A stretch of DNA of 64,000 nucleotides from Blasia pusilla (taxonomy: Eukaryota > Marchantiophyta > Marchantiopsida > Blasiales). Below the pieces are notes generated by a model, which saw only the letters and a program-made list of their open reading frames with translations, made no database searches and was not told where the DNA came from. The stretch covers positions 45,074,001 through 45,138,000 of the forward strand of contig CM114271.1 of assembly GCA_050084515.1 (NCBI GenBank). The letters are read 5' to 3'. The position numbers and the translations under genes were made by a program. This document shows, piece after piece, positions 15,455 to 26,129 of the stretch. Each line of letters opens with the position of its first letter. The stretch's first letter is position 1.

Positions 15455-16895
15455 CTAAAAATCGTCTCCCATTTCTTCTTTGACTATGGAAGCGATAATG
15501 GCAGATCTAAACCGTTGAAAATTGCAACGCATTTAATTCAAACACATGTTCCAAGTTTCAACACCATCCAATGGTTGGAACAAAACATACCTCGATGTCA
15601 ACATGAAAATGAAACAAACCCTTGAAACAAATACTTGAAACATTCCTACTCGGAGCCATCCTCTTCCGTCTTGACCCCTCATTTTCTTCCCTCCCCCTCA
15701 ACCAGGGTTCCAAAAATCATGTAAATTTTCCCAAAGACGCACTCCAAGCCCAGTAACACAGGGGAAAAATCAAAACTTAAAATGACCATCCGCACATGAA
15801 AATAAAAATCGTAAACCCTAGAAATGGTCTCTTAATTTTTATTTTAGTATAGAAGCCAATAAAGCAGATCTGAACCGTTGAAGTTTGCAAGAGATTTAAT
15901 TCAAAGGCATGTGCCACGTTTCAACACCATCCAATGGTTGGGACAAAAGATACCTCAATATGAGCATGAAAATGAAACAAACACTTGAAACATTCCTACT
16001 CGAAGCCATCCTCTCTCGTCTTGACCCATTGTTTTCTTCCCTCCCCTCAACCAGGGTTCCAAAAATCATGAAACTTTTTCCAAAGAGGAAATCCAAGCCC
16101 AAGAACACAAGGGAAAAATCAAAACTTAAAATGACCATCCACACATGAAAATAAAAATCGTAGACCCTAAAAATGGTCTCTTAATTTTTATTTAAGTATA
16201 GAAGCCAATAGAGCAGATCTAAATCGTTGAAATTTGCAAGAGATTTAATTCAAAGGCATGTGCCACGTTTCAACACCATCCAATGGTTGGGACAAAAGAT
16301 ACCACAATATGAACATGAAAATGAAACAAACATTTGAAACATTCCTACTCGGAGCCATCCTCTTCCGTCTTGACCCCTCATTTTCTTCCCTTCCCCTCAA
16401 CCAGGGTTCCAAAAATCATGTAAATTTTCCCGAAGACGCACTCCAAGCCCAGTAACACAAGGGAAAAATCAAAACTTAAAATGACCATCCGCACATGAAA
16501 ATAAAAATCGTAAACCCTAGAAATGGTCTCTTAATTTTTATTTTAGTATAGAAGCCAATAAAGCAGATCTGAACCGTTGAAGTTTGCAAGAGATTTAATT
16601 CAAAGGCATGTGCCACGTTTCAACACCATCAAATGGTTGGGACAAAAGATACCTCAATATGAACATGAAATTGAAACAAACACTTGAAACATTCCTACTC
16701 GAAGCCATCCTCTCTCGTCTTGACCCCTCGTTTTCTTCCTTACCCCTCAACCAGGGTTCAAAAAATCATAAAGTTTTTTCCCAAAAAGGCACTCCAAGCC
16801 CAAGAACACAAGAGAAAAATCAAAACTTAAAATGACCACCCACTCATGAAAATAAAAACCGTAAACCCTAATTTTGGTCTCCTATTTTTTTATCT
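15455..16895. repeat. 350-bp satellite array with two-unit order
   Basis: Four tandem copies are anchored on CAGATCTRAACCGTTGAA-like blocks at 15,502, 15,865, 16,214 and 16,564 (periods 363, 349 and 350 bp). Copies 1 and 3 share CTCGGAGCCATCCTCTTCC and GACGCACTCC. Copies 2 and 4 share CTCGAAGCCATCCTCTCTC. The array is therefore organised as an approximately 700-bp dimer. The open frames starting MCHVSTPSNGW are by-products of the repeat, not genes. Confidence 0.9.
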
Positions 16896-17207
16896 GTCCC
16901 TTACTTCCTTGAACATCTTCCATGAACAAACGAATAATTAATAATGCCCTTTTATTATTATAAGTGTTACCCTATATTAAAAAATACCCTTAAGTTCTTC
17001 CACAAAACTTTATAAGTCTTCCCTAAAATCGAATTAAAAAACCCTATACTTTGTCGTACGTGATAGGTCTCTTCCGTGGAAGTGAGACCCCCCGAGTTTC
17101 ACCTCACACACAAAGATGGTTTTGAGACCCTTCTCCACATGGTCGTAAACGTGTGCACCCATGGTCAACCATCCATTTAACACCCTGTAGCAAATACCAA
17201 AGCTAAC

Positions 17208-17822
17208 CTAGCTCCCAAATAGATCTTCTCTCTTCCTCATTCTGTCAATAAGATCGAGGCCGCTAGACGGCCTTGTAATAGATATTTTGAAGATAAAATC
17301 TCTAGATCCCTCACCTCCTTGGCCCATGAACTGCCATCTCTGAATGAATGGAAACAGTGAGTTGGCCTTGATCTTGGCAATGACATTCACCTTCGCGGTC
17401 TTTCCATCAAGTATTCGTATTTGACGCAAAGAGTTCTTGAAGCTTTGAGGATCTGCCAAGAATGCTAGATTTTCCCACAGTTGTTTCTCCTCAACTGCCG
17501 TGATCTCCCCTTGGTCAGGAATACCCAATAATTGTTCATAAATTTGTGATGCAGTTGTCAATTTGATCACTCTGGGCTTTGATCGTGGAGAATATTTGTA
17601 CACCTGGCCACTTTGTTTGCCACATCCTCCTTGATGTGGCTTTGAATTGCACCCGTGACAAGATGAGTTTGAGACCCAACATGAATTTCCAACCTTGTGT
17701 ACTCGGACGTAGAACTGTAGTGGTGCATTATGAAAAAATATAATCTTGACACGCTCTAACACAAAAAGGGAGGCTTGATAATGAGGACATCGATGGCTAC
17801 CCGACGGTATGGTCGTATCCAC
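17208..17822 (-). CDS. Unrecognised 204-aa ORF
   Basis: An open minus-strand frame of 204 codons. The middle (roughly residues 85-160) looks protein-like: SQIYEQLLGIPDQGEITAV, then QLWENLAFLADPQSF and LRQIRILDGKTAKVNVIAK, predicted mainly helical with a short strand region. The first 80 residues are Cys/His-rich (CHGCNSKPHQGGC) but show no standard finger spacing. I do not recognise the family. The preceding minus-strand ORF at 18,078-18,545 may belong to the same broken gene. It could be a retroelement gag or an orphan gene. Confidence 0.3.
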   Translation of the reverse strand: MDTTIPSGSHRCPHYQASLFVLERVKIIFFHNAPLQFYVRVHKVGNSCWVSNSSCHGCNSKPHQGGCGKQSGQVYKYSPRSKPRVIKLTTASQIYEQLLGIPDQGEITAVEEKQLWENLAFLADPQSFKNSLRQIRILDGKTAKVNVIAKIKANSLFPFIQRWQFMGQGGEGSRDFIFKISITRPSSGLDLIDRMRKREDLFGS

Positions 17823-18077
17823 GGCGTAAAGAGTTTCTGAAATTTTGGGGGGGAATTATGACGTATTCACTACTCCGTTCCGCTCAAGGAAGGGGCATCC
17901 TGGACCTCTATACTCTAAGGCTCCAATGCATTGGCGACGAGATACAATCCAAGGACCATCTGGGATTGAAGCGCTCGTCTGCTGTAGTCTGCACCATTGG
18001 TGACAACCCGATTTTTGGTCCATACCCTTCAAGCGCCCTCCATCTTTCTTCTAAGCAGGACCCATAAGAGGAGGCAA

Positions 18078-18545
18078 CTAAAAAATGCAGTTTCCATCAT
18101 ACCTTGCTTGAAGCTCATCCACGAGAATGTGCTTGAACAATTTCAAGTGAAGAGAAGAAAGCGAAGAATTCCCCGATACTCGAAGCAAGAATGAGTAAGC
18201 AGATGTTGGGTCTAACAGGTTTCCAACAAATCCTATGAGATCGACGACATCCAAAATGTCCACATCTTCAACCGTATTGTTGGTAGCTTGTGAGTTTGGA
18301 GTTGATGTTGGATCGGCCAAAGCAGCCGTGCCAAACGTGGAGCATGGAGCACTCAAAGTTTTCAGACCATCTTTATGAGTTGGAGAAGGCCTCAGAGGTA
18401 GGCCATAATTAAACTCTGAATTGTCCATTGGAGTAGGGTAAGAGGTTCCACACTTTGGACCCTCCAATCTCTGGTTGGATAGTTTCATCAATGAGGTCAT
18501 CCATTCCATCAGCCTTGACATCCTTGGATACAAAGATGGATCCAA
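18078..18545 (-). CDS. Unrecognised 155-aa ORF
   Basis: An open minus-strand frame upstream of the 204-aa ORF on the same strand. It contains an acidic, hydrophobic stretch (VEDVDILDVVDLIGFVGNLL) and a helical C-terminal part (SSLHLKLFKHILVDELQ). There is no recognisable domain. The 255 bp between it and the next ORF hold stops in all frames, so if they were one gene it is broken. Coding status is uncertain. Confidence 0.25.
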   Translation of the reverse strand: MDPSLYPRMSRLMEWMTSLMKLSNQRLEGPKCGTSYPTPMDNSEFNYGLPLRPSPTHKDGLKTLSAPCSTFGTAALADPTSTPNSQATNNTVEDVDILDVVDLIGFVGNLLDPTSAYSFLLRVSGNSSLSSLHLKLFKHILVDELQARYDGNCIF

Positions 18546-18884
18546 TCTTGAGCAGAAATCGGAGTGTTCTTCAACAATTACATGAGTTTCACAAGGTTGG
18601 GCTCAAAATTATCTCCAATTGAGGAAGGGCCGCTAGATGACTGCCACATGTGAGCTTCACATAATTGTCCATTTGGGTGAGAGACCACAGATATGATTCG
18701 CCGAGATAGGAGAATAAGAATAAGAATGTTGAATTTATAGTGAACAATGTCCTTTATACTCTAACAAAATATCTCTGACATACAATTGGTAGTTAGGTTG
18801 AACCATCGCCAGTTGACTAGACTTGCCAGAAAGGAATATTTGGACATCCTTGCTCATGACATGGGAAAGATCTGCTAGGGGTCC

Positions 18885-19545
18885 TTCAACCCGTCAGAAT
18901 CCGACGGTTTGAATAGCTAGAGAGCCCGAAGGGGCTGACAGGGAAATCTGCAACCCCCTCTAAATTGGAAGGGTTGGAAGGGATAATTTAGGAAATTGCA
19001 ACCCGTTGAAGTCCGACGGGTTGGAAATCCTGAAGTAGGATGTCGATGGTATGACCCGTCGAGTTGAATTGACGTGAGTTTGGCCCGTCGGATTTCGTCC
19101 GGTCATTTTGCAATCCGTCGGACTCGACGGGTTGCCATTGCAAAGGTCCAAATGTCTTGGTCGGATTCGAGGCCGTGGGAGCGGCACATGGAATCGTGCA
19201 ACCCGTGGGGTCCGACGGGTTGCAAAATGACCAGACGGTATTTCAAGATACTCGTGTAAGCCGTTGGAGTCGAGGGGTTGCACAGGACCATTCTCGTCGA
19301 CTCTTGCAACTCATCAAACTTCGACGCTTTGCAGGAGTTGGGTAGGATTGGCCCCTGTCGGACTCGATAGCTTGCACCGATTTAGCGAGTTGGGTCTGTA
19401 CAACCCGTTGGAGTCCAAAGGGTTGCACGAACTAGGTAGGATGGACCTCGTGCAACCCTTCAGAGTCTGACGGGTTGCAAGTAGAGTCTCGAGCATATTG
19501 CCAAAGCGATGCTGTCGCAACCCGTCAAGCTCTGACGGGTTGCAG
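18885..19545. repeat. Array B of interspersed short palindromes
   Basis: About twelve copies of the TTGCAACCCGTCGGA / reverse-complement palindrome lie in 660 bp. They start near 18,885, 18,945, 18,996, 19,049, 19,108, 19,197, 19,253, 19,307, 19,350, 19,398, 19,450 and 19,512. Spacing is roughly 40-90 bp and the intervening sequences differ from copy to copy. Several copies are near-perfect hairpins (19,197 and 19,512); others keep only one good arm. The array ends about 370 bp upstream of the coiled-coil relic. Confidence 0.85.
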
Positions 19546-19915
19546 CCGGCCCACGTGAAACATGCACCGTAACGGTCCACTGTCATACAACGGGTCGACG
19601 GTCGTTGTTACACCATCGGTTCACCGTCGCACCAACGGTCGAATCCAACGACTCCAAAAGTATATAAGGACCAATTTCGAGGCTTTTCATTTTTTTACAT
19701 TCTATGGTTTTCAGCTCTGCTTTCAACTCCCTTGTTCAGGTGCCTACCAAAATTGACTTTCTAGTTCCTCAGACATTTTGATGGTTGGTCTTTGTCTCTT
19801 CATTTGCGGGCTACTACGGTTGGTGGCGATGGTTCGGATTGAATTGATTTCCTTTAGAGGTAATGACGATTCAAGACTAAACCACTCGCGCAATGTTCGA
19901 TTATCGACTCTTTTC

Positions 19916-21184
19916 ATGATGACTCGCAAAAAATCCCAATCCAGCAAGGTTGGAAGCTTCTCTCCCAAGCCCGGTGGAACTCCCTCTTTAGGTGCGCGAC
20001 GCTCAGCCACAGATATACGGCGCGAGGAAATCGAGGAGCGCGACAGGGAAATCGAGATGAGGAAGTAGGAAATGGTAGTGAAGCAAGCTTTGTAGAAGCT
20101 CGGAAAGCAAGAGGCAAAGCGGGAAGCAAAATTGCTTGCGGAGGCGGAGAAGGCCGAGAAGAAACGCATGGAGGTTGAGATCAAGTAGAAGAAGAGGCAG
20201 GACGCGGCCTACCGAAAAGCCGAATTGGCAAAAGCTAGGAAGGAAAAGGTAGTGACTGTCAAAGAAGAACCCTCCCAACACCCATCGAGAGTGTCGAAAT
20301 GGAGAATGTTTCATCCATGAGGTCGAGTGGTCCTATGCAGGAGACCAACACCGACGAGCTTCTAGAGATCAACAAGGAAGCTCTTAGAATCCCATGTGTT
20401 GAGATCATGGAGATCTCGGAAGGAGAAGGAGAAGAGTCTTTTGCGTCTCAAAACCTTGTTGAAGAATTTGAATTGCTCGCAATTGAAGAGTTTCCAATGG
20501 ACTTGCCGGATGAGGCTCAGAACAGCTCGCTGGACTTGACACATACCCAATTTTTGAGCGGGTAAGCATTGTTCTACAGTTCTCTTTGAATTGCATTGCT
20601 TCCAATTGTAATGAAAATTAGAATTGACAATGGTGACATCCGCGTAGGTGATGAAGTAGATGGCAATGGTGGATGGCCCGAATGCCCCAAGGATTCCTCT
20701 CTGCTCACTCCAAACGATGGAATACGTTCAAGAAATCCAATCCGAGTAAGACATTGATAAGTTGAAGCAATATGTGGCAACTTCATATGTGGATAGCTTC
20801 CCACCTTTCTATGTTCAACCATATGATGAGCATGGAACCCAGGCTTTGGTAACCGAGGAAGACTTGGAGAGTCTGGATGCTTTTTGAAGACTGAGGGTCG
20901 TGGATTTCTAGAAGGCAATAGCAAGAATGCAGTACAAGTGGATGCAAAACTTGTACTTCTTCATCTAGGATGGCAACCACAGATTCATGGCGTGGTCACA
21001 GTTTGTAGCCAAACTCCCTCGAGGCTCATTTTTGCGTGAGGGAGGTGGTCCTCCATCCCTACCCAAATCACATGGCCACGGTGGAAATGGGCATGCACTC
21101 AATGAACATGTAAGTATCCTGAAACTTTATTCCCGAATATATTACGGCTTCAACCCGTCGGACTCCCACGGGTTGATTCTTTAG
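19916..21184 (+). pseudogene. Coiled-coil protein relic between palindrome arrays
   Basis: Starts at paired ATG codons (19,916/19,919) with a basic Ser/Lys-rich leader. About 80 residues of Glu/Lys/Arg/Ala-rich heptad-like sequence (REEIEERDREIEMRK and onward) follow, then an acidic region, 20,299-20,565, with EISEGEGEESF. A third part in another frame, from 20,648, contains DIDKLKQYVATSYVDSFPPF. The first frame has three in-frame stops (20,066, 20,093, 20,186) and the third part has five (20,657, 20,747, 20,885, 20,909, 20,966). All eight become CAG, CAA or CGA with a single T-to-C change. I recognise no family. A retroelement gag-like or structural coiled-coil protein is possible. Confidence 0.5.
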
Positions 21185-21780
21185 TATTTAAAAAAAAAAT
21201 CATTAGCGAGATCATGATCAGTAACCCGTCGGAATCCGACGGGTTGCAAGAGAAAGACTTCCCTGCCGTATTTGCAATCCGTCGGACTTCCACGGATTGC
21301 ATTTGACTTCCTTAATTGAGTTGTCTGGCAACTCGTCAGAGCCCAAAGGGTTGCACATACTCGAGTGGAGCCAACCCAATATGACTGCACCTGCAACCCG
21401 TTGGAGTCCGACGTGTTGCATATTTGGTGGGAAAGGCCCTCATTTGAGTGGCCTTGCAACCCGTCAGAGTCCGACGGATTGCATGGCCACCCAAACAAGG
21501 AGTCATTCCTTAAAGATCATTCGAACCCGTCGGACTCTGACCGTTTGCAAAGCCCCTCAAACCAGCACCTTTCCTTCCCAATATGCAAGGTGTCCGCTCC
21601 AACGAGTTGCAAGGGTAGTCATAATGGGTTGGCTACACTCGAGTATGTGCAACGGTCGGACTCCCCACAGTCGCAAGAGTGGGGATGTCTTGCAACCCGT
21701 CGGACTCCAACGGGTAACAAATCCATGCAAATCGGGACCTTTCGTACAGAATATGCAACCCGTCTGACTCCGACGGGACT
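21148..21780. repeat. Array C of interspersed short palindromes
   Basis: Ten to eleven copies start near 21,150, 21,220, 21,271, 21,328, 21,391, 21,455, 21,522, 21,645, 21,690 and 21,755, with a half-unit near 21,590. Spacing is 45-70 bp. The copy at 21,271 has matching changes in both arms (CAATCCG against CGGATTG), so pairing is kept. A stray half-unit lies at 21,958. Intervening sequences are unique. Confidence 0.85.
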
Positions 21781-22461
21781 TGGAAGAGAGGGTATAAATT
21801 TTGATTAGGCCAAAATATAAGGAGGAAATAACCATTTAGGGTTGGTAGAGTCTCATGAAGGAAATGAAAATTGAGGATGGAGTTGCCAAAATTAGTCTAC
21901 GAAAATTGAAATGGACTTTGGTAAATAAGAGACCCTTAAAGTCATCCTTGAAACTCATTGGAGTCCCACACGTTGCAAGACATGAGAAGGGAAGCTAAGG
22001 CAAAGAAGCAACATCTCATGAAATCAGATCTTAATAAAGTATGGTTTGAATTCAATGGAGGAATGAGAGGGAACGCTTCTAATCTCATTTTTAGAAAGCA
22101 AGTGATCCATCTTTAGTATCCATTTATTATAGTTCTCCAATGAAGAAATTTCCTCCTTATGATACCCTAAACCCTAAAATACCCTCATGCTTTAGTAAAT
22201 CTGGCTTCCATAGAGAGTGATTTAAGCATGTCAGAAATGGTCTTCACATTTTCAAATAAGTTTCCTAGTCGGAAAAAATGATTATAGTTTGAGCCCCAAC
22301 CCGGTTGACTAGTAACTCTCTTTTAAATATTTCTTCCATTTCAAGTATTGGAGAATATTAAAAAATAGAAGAAGGGTTTGAAGAGAGGTTACGGATTTTT
22401 TCCTTTGCTTTGGAGAGAGACTCTACTCTCTTCATCTCTCCTACTAGAATACCAACCCCCG
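21781..22461. other. No gene seen
   Basis: Purine- and pyrimidine-rich DNA with no coding signal. It ends at the PHD-finger remnant. Confidence 0.4.
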
Positions 22462-22536
22462 AGAGGCTGGCACATGGCATGTTTGACGCCACCTCTTACT
22501 AGTGTTCCTCGATGACAATGGATGTGCCCCAGATGT
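22462..22536 (+). pseudogene. Second half of a Gypsy-encoded PHD finger
   Basis: The frame reads RGWHMACLTPPL, then a stop at a position aligned to Gly or Arg, then QWMCPRC. This gives the His and last three Cys ligands of a C4HC3 PHD finger. It is nearly identical to the complete finger at 58,933-59,067 and is followed by the same LTR, so it is the 3' end of a second copy of the same retroelement. The first half of the finger is missing. Confidence 0.75.
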
Positions 22537-22583
22537 ATATAGATCAAGTGGATACTAGGTAGTGATAGATCCAGACTTGTGTT

Positions 22584-24396
22584 TGTGACATGGATGATAA
22601 GAAGGTAACTAACGATGAGGCCACATGAGCACCCGACCTTTTTGCTCTTAGCGTCCTCGAGATGTGTGTTATGATAGATAGAGAAAGATGGCTATCTTGA
22701 GTTTGAGGGATCTAACCAACAGCTAGGGGGGCGATGGGAGATATTTTATTACTCGATCATCTTGATGTTTGGATGCTATGAGTTAGTATGATATCTTGTC
22801 TGTTTCTGTGAGCATTTAGTGACGGTAATGTATGTTGTGCATCATGTTAGGATTTAGAGTATGTGCACAATAATTGTCTCGTCTTTTATGATGGATCAAC
22901 GAGTTCACTGTAAGATGCGTTCAAGGATATTGGAGGACAACCTCAAAAGATCAAGGATAACCTATTTAGGCCTCCGGTAATCTGAAAGAGCAGGTTTTCC
23001 CTTTGTTTCAACTCGTTTCGAGCTAAATAGAAAAACTTGTTATTTTGGGTAAGTTATTGTTATAAGTAGAGTTGAATTTCCATTTTGGGAAGTTTTCGTT
23101 TATCCCCCCTATAGTAGATCAAGAGCCAAGGAGGTGACTTGGCACCATAGGTTACTATGGAGAGAGTTTGGGATAGGGAACGAGGTATACCCAAGGAGAG
23201 AGAGCTTTGGAGCTCATTCTCTTTTTGTTGAACCTCTTGGCATGGGGCAGAGGAACTATGGTCCTTCTTGCCCTGTGAGTTATCCAAGCCTCTCATTAGA
23301 AGAGTGGGTTTGGTTTGACATGAGAAAGACAAAGAGATGGATTTGTGAGCATATTGTGAAATATCATGATTTATTGGAGAAATTTTGGTACTCGATTGTC
23401 TCGATGTTTGGATATCATGAATAAGTATGGTATCTTGTGTTTATATGTATATTCAATAACAACGATGTATGTTGTGTAGTTGGCAATGTGCATGCGTACG
23501 ACAAATGGATGACAAGAAGGCGATTGACAATGAAGCCACTCGAGCACTTGGCCTTTTTGCTCTTAGCATCCTAGATATATGTGTCATAGTAGGTAGGGAT
23601 ATATGGGTATTTAGAGTTAGAGGGATCTAACCACCAACTAGGGGAATGATTGGAGATATTTTGGTATTCGATCATCTCAATGTTTAGGTGACCTGAGTTA
23701 GTATGGCATCTTGTATGTTTGTGTATTGGGTGACAACGATATATAATGTGTTGTGATATGTATTTGCACGACAATTGTCACATGTTTTGGGATGGATTGA
23801 CGAGTTTATAGTAGGTTTACTTTGAGGATATTGGAGGAGAGCCTCAAGACATAAAAAAATAACATACTTAGGCCTCACATAACTTGAGAGAGTAGGTTTC
23901 CCCTTCATTTCGGCTCGTTTGGAGCTAAATAGAGAAACTTAATTTTTCCGGTAAGCTATCATTATGAATAGAGTTGAATTTCCAATTTGGAGAGTAGCCC
24001 TTGACCCCCTATAGAAGGTCAAGAGCCAAGGAGGGGACTTGCGAGCATAGATTATGATGGAAAGAGCTTGGAAGAGGGAACAAGGTATACTCGAGGAGAA
24101 AGAACGTTGGAGCTCATTCTCTCTTTGTTGAACCTCTTGGCATGAGACGGAGGAGATATGGTCCTCCTTGCCTAGCCTCTCATTAGGAGAATGGGTTTGG
24201 TTTGACATAAGAGAGAGACATGGATTTATGTGCCCATTGAGAGAGATCTTGAATTGATCTTGGGGCGATTGGAGATATTTCTTTACTCAATCGTCTCGAT
24301 GTTTACATGCCATGAGTTAGTATGGTATCTTGTATTTTTTTTTTGTGTATTCGGTAAAACGATGTATGTTGTGTAGCAATGTGTATGCACACGACA
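22584..24396 (+). mobile_element. Two end-to-end LTRs of the PHD-Gypsy family
   Basis: LTR 1 runs from TGTGACATGG at 22,584 to ACGACA at 23,503 (about 920 bp). LTR 2 follows at once, 23,504-24,396, starting with AATGGATGAC and ending ACGACA. No internal domain lies between them. Both contain the block GAGCTAAATAGA(A/G)AAACTT and a region around GTTGAACCTCTTGGCATG. The same LTR occurs at 59,110 (+), 51,818-52,037 (-) and about 48,780-49,262 (-). The TG...CA ends and the position just after a polyprotein 3' end support the LTR call. Confidence 0.65.
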
Positions 24397-24487
24397 TCAT
24401 AGCTAGGACTCGGCATCGGTCTCTATTGCCGTGGCTTGCACCACGTACTCATTTGATAGATGTCTTGGTTGAATCCTCACCACAACT

Positions 24488-24772
24488 TCATGTCGGGTGA
24501 TAAATTAAGTAAGTCTTACTTGCTCCATCCAAGGATGTGTGTATCTTGAATGGGCAGTGCTCTACATCGCCCTTGTTAGGTCCAATCTTGTAAACATCGC
24601 GTTCTCCAACATGAATGGTTTTGCTCCCAAATCCAACAAGAGCTACCTCCATCCATGCAGCCCCACACATCCAACCATGATCCTCCATGTCCTTAGCTAC
24701 TTCATATGAGATCAATGCCACTGATTTGGCATAAGATAATGTCAATGTCATTTTGGCAATCTGATGTTGCAA
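24488..24772 (-). CDS. Unrecognised 94-aa ORF
   Basis: An open minus-strand frame with protein-like composition: KMTLTLSYAKSVALISYEVA near the start and a WMCGAAWMEVALVGFG segment in the middle. Upstream in the same frame is a Gly-rich stretch after stops at about 24,784 and 24,829. I do not recognise it. It could be the end of a larger decayed ORF, because the frame stays readable for about 50 codons upstream apart from those stops. Confidence 0.25.
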   Translation of the reverse strand: MQHQIAKMTLTLSYAKSVALISYEVAKDMEDHGWMCGAAWMEVALVGFGSKTIHVGERDVYKIGPNKGDVEHCPFKIHTSLDGASKTYLIYHPT

Positions 24773-24829
24773 TTTCTCTATTTACGCATCCATCCCAACC
24801 TCACACCTAAAGTCTCTCTGAACTTATCT

Positions 24830-25588
24830 AGGTGGCGGACCTCTACCTCCTCCACAAGCATATCCACCATCTCCATAAGCAAACCCAACTCCTCGTTTCC
24901 CTACAAGACCAACAAGGAGCCGTAGGAAGAGAGGGAGAGAGGAGAGAGGAAAGAGGAAGAGGGGAAGAGAGGAAAATATTGTCAATCCAATTGCAAAGAG
25001 ATCACTTTTTTGGAGAGATGTTCTTGTGATTTGAAGAGAATTTCCTATAGGTTGAAGAGAGGGAGGATTTTGTTTTCATATTTTACATTTATGTTCCCTT
25101 TTCTTAGTCACTTCCTCAACATACTTTTTTCCTCTTCCCCACTATGGAAATCTTTCTTTATCCGACAGGTTGCACCATACATGAAACAGTCCTGTATCCA
25201 ATCATCACTCAGTATATAGTTACAAAATTGGAAACTTTATTGGAAGCACAAATGTGGAACAATTCATTCTTTCAATCCAAGGTCTGAAAAAATATTATGT
25301 TAAGCACACTGATGAAAGTTCAAGTTCATAGTGAACAACTTGGGATTTCCAAACTACACTATTAAACCTAATGTTGCATCCTCATAGTGGCTTGTTTAAG
25401 ATACTACGCACTTCCTTCACGGAAAAAATCGGTTGGTGGATTCCTACACTTAGGGGTGACTCTCTTAAAGCTACGAGCAAAACATAATACATGTGCTTAC
25501 AAGGGAAATACCTTTTCCCACTTGTCTCTCTTTGGACAAAGTCATCACACGAACATGTGAGAAAGCAACAAATGTATACAACATACAT
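24830..25588. other. No gene seen
   Basis: Contains a purine-rich GAGAGAGG tract at 24,930-24,985. Otherwise it is AT-rich and without coding signal. Confidence 0.4.
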
Positions 25589-26080
25589 CTAAAAAACACT
25601 CCAATTTATGGTGTTATTGCTAACCCAATACATTCTTCCTATTCCATTCCCAACATGCACATCTCTTGCGACAATGACTTCCATGTTAGGCTTCGGAGAT
25701 GATATGATTTGCTTTGCCCTCTCCACCGATGGTCTACACATTCTGTTTCTCTTCACTCCATTTCTTGTTTCAAACAGAAATAGTGGATTGAGATCACCCA
25801 TCTTTTCAAGATACAAGTTGATATCAATCTTAGGTTGGATCCGAAATGCGAAGGACTTTGTAATACGAACGTGTTTTGAACTCCCTCCATCTACCAACCT
25901 AAACCCTGCACTTACAAGGAATCAAGGATGTCCACATCATCCTGAGTACAATTGGAACTTATAGCAATGGGCCAAATTGTGGGGGTTATTCCTTGAGCTC
26001 CAATGGCAAATGGGTAGGATTTTCTGAATGGGCATGATTCATTTGGACAAAAGAACTACATCAATTGATTCTGTCACGTC
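25589..26080 (-). pseudogene. Unrecognised repeat-family protein relic, copy 2
   Basis: Shares DNA and reading frame with copy 1 (1-325). It has NCTQDDVDI, a GFRLVDGGSSKHV-like segment and RIQPKIDINLYLEKMGDLNPLF. It extends further at its C-terminal side than copy 1, to VARDVHVGNGIGRMYWVSN near 25,620. A short stop-containing stretch at 25,898-25,920 breaks the frame. The plus-strand helicase relic starts about 50 bp beyond its 5' end, so both may lie in one decayed composite element. Confidence 0.4.
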
Positions 26081-26129
26081 TTTACTCACTACCATAATTA
26101 TTGCCATTGTCCGCCTATATTTTGGGCCT

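Noticed and set aside
15896-16835. Family of small ORFs starting MCHVSTPSNGW
   Set aside because: They recur only because the 350-bp satellite recurs; they are open on both strands and change length with each unit.
18885-21780. CRISPR array
   Set aside because: Repeats are degenerate palindromes, spacing varies from 40 to 90 bp, the context is plant nuclear retroelements and no cas-like gene is present.
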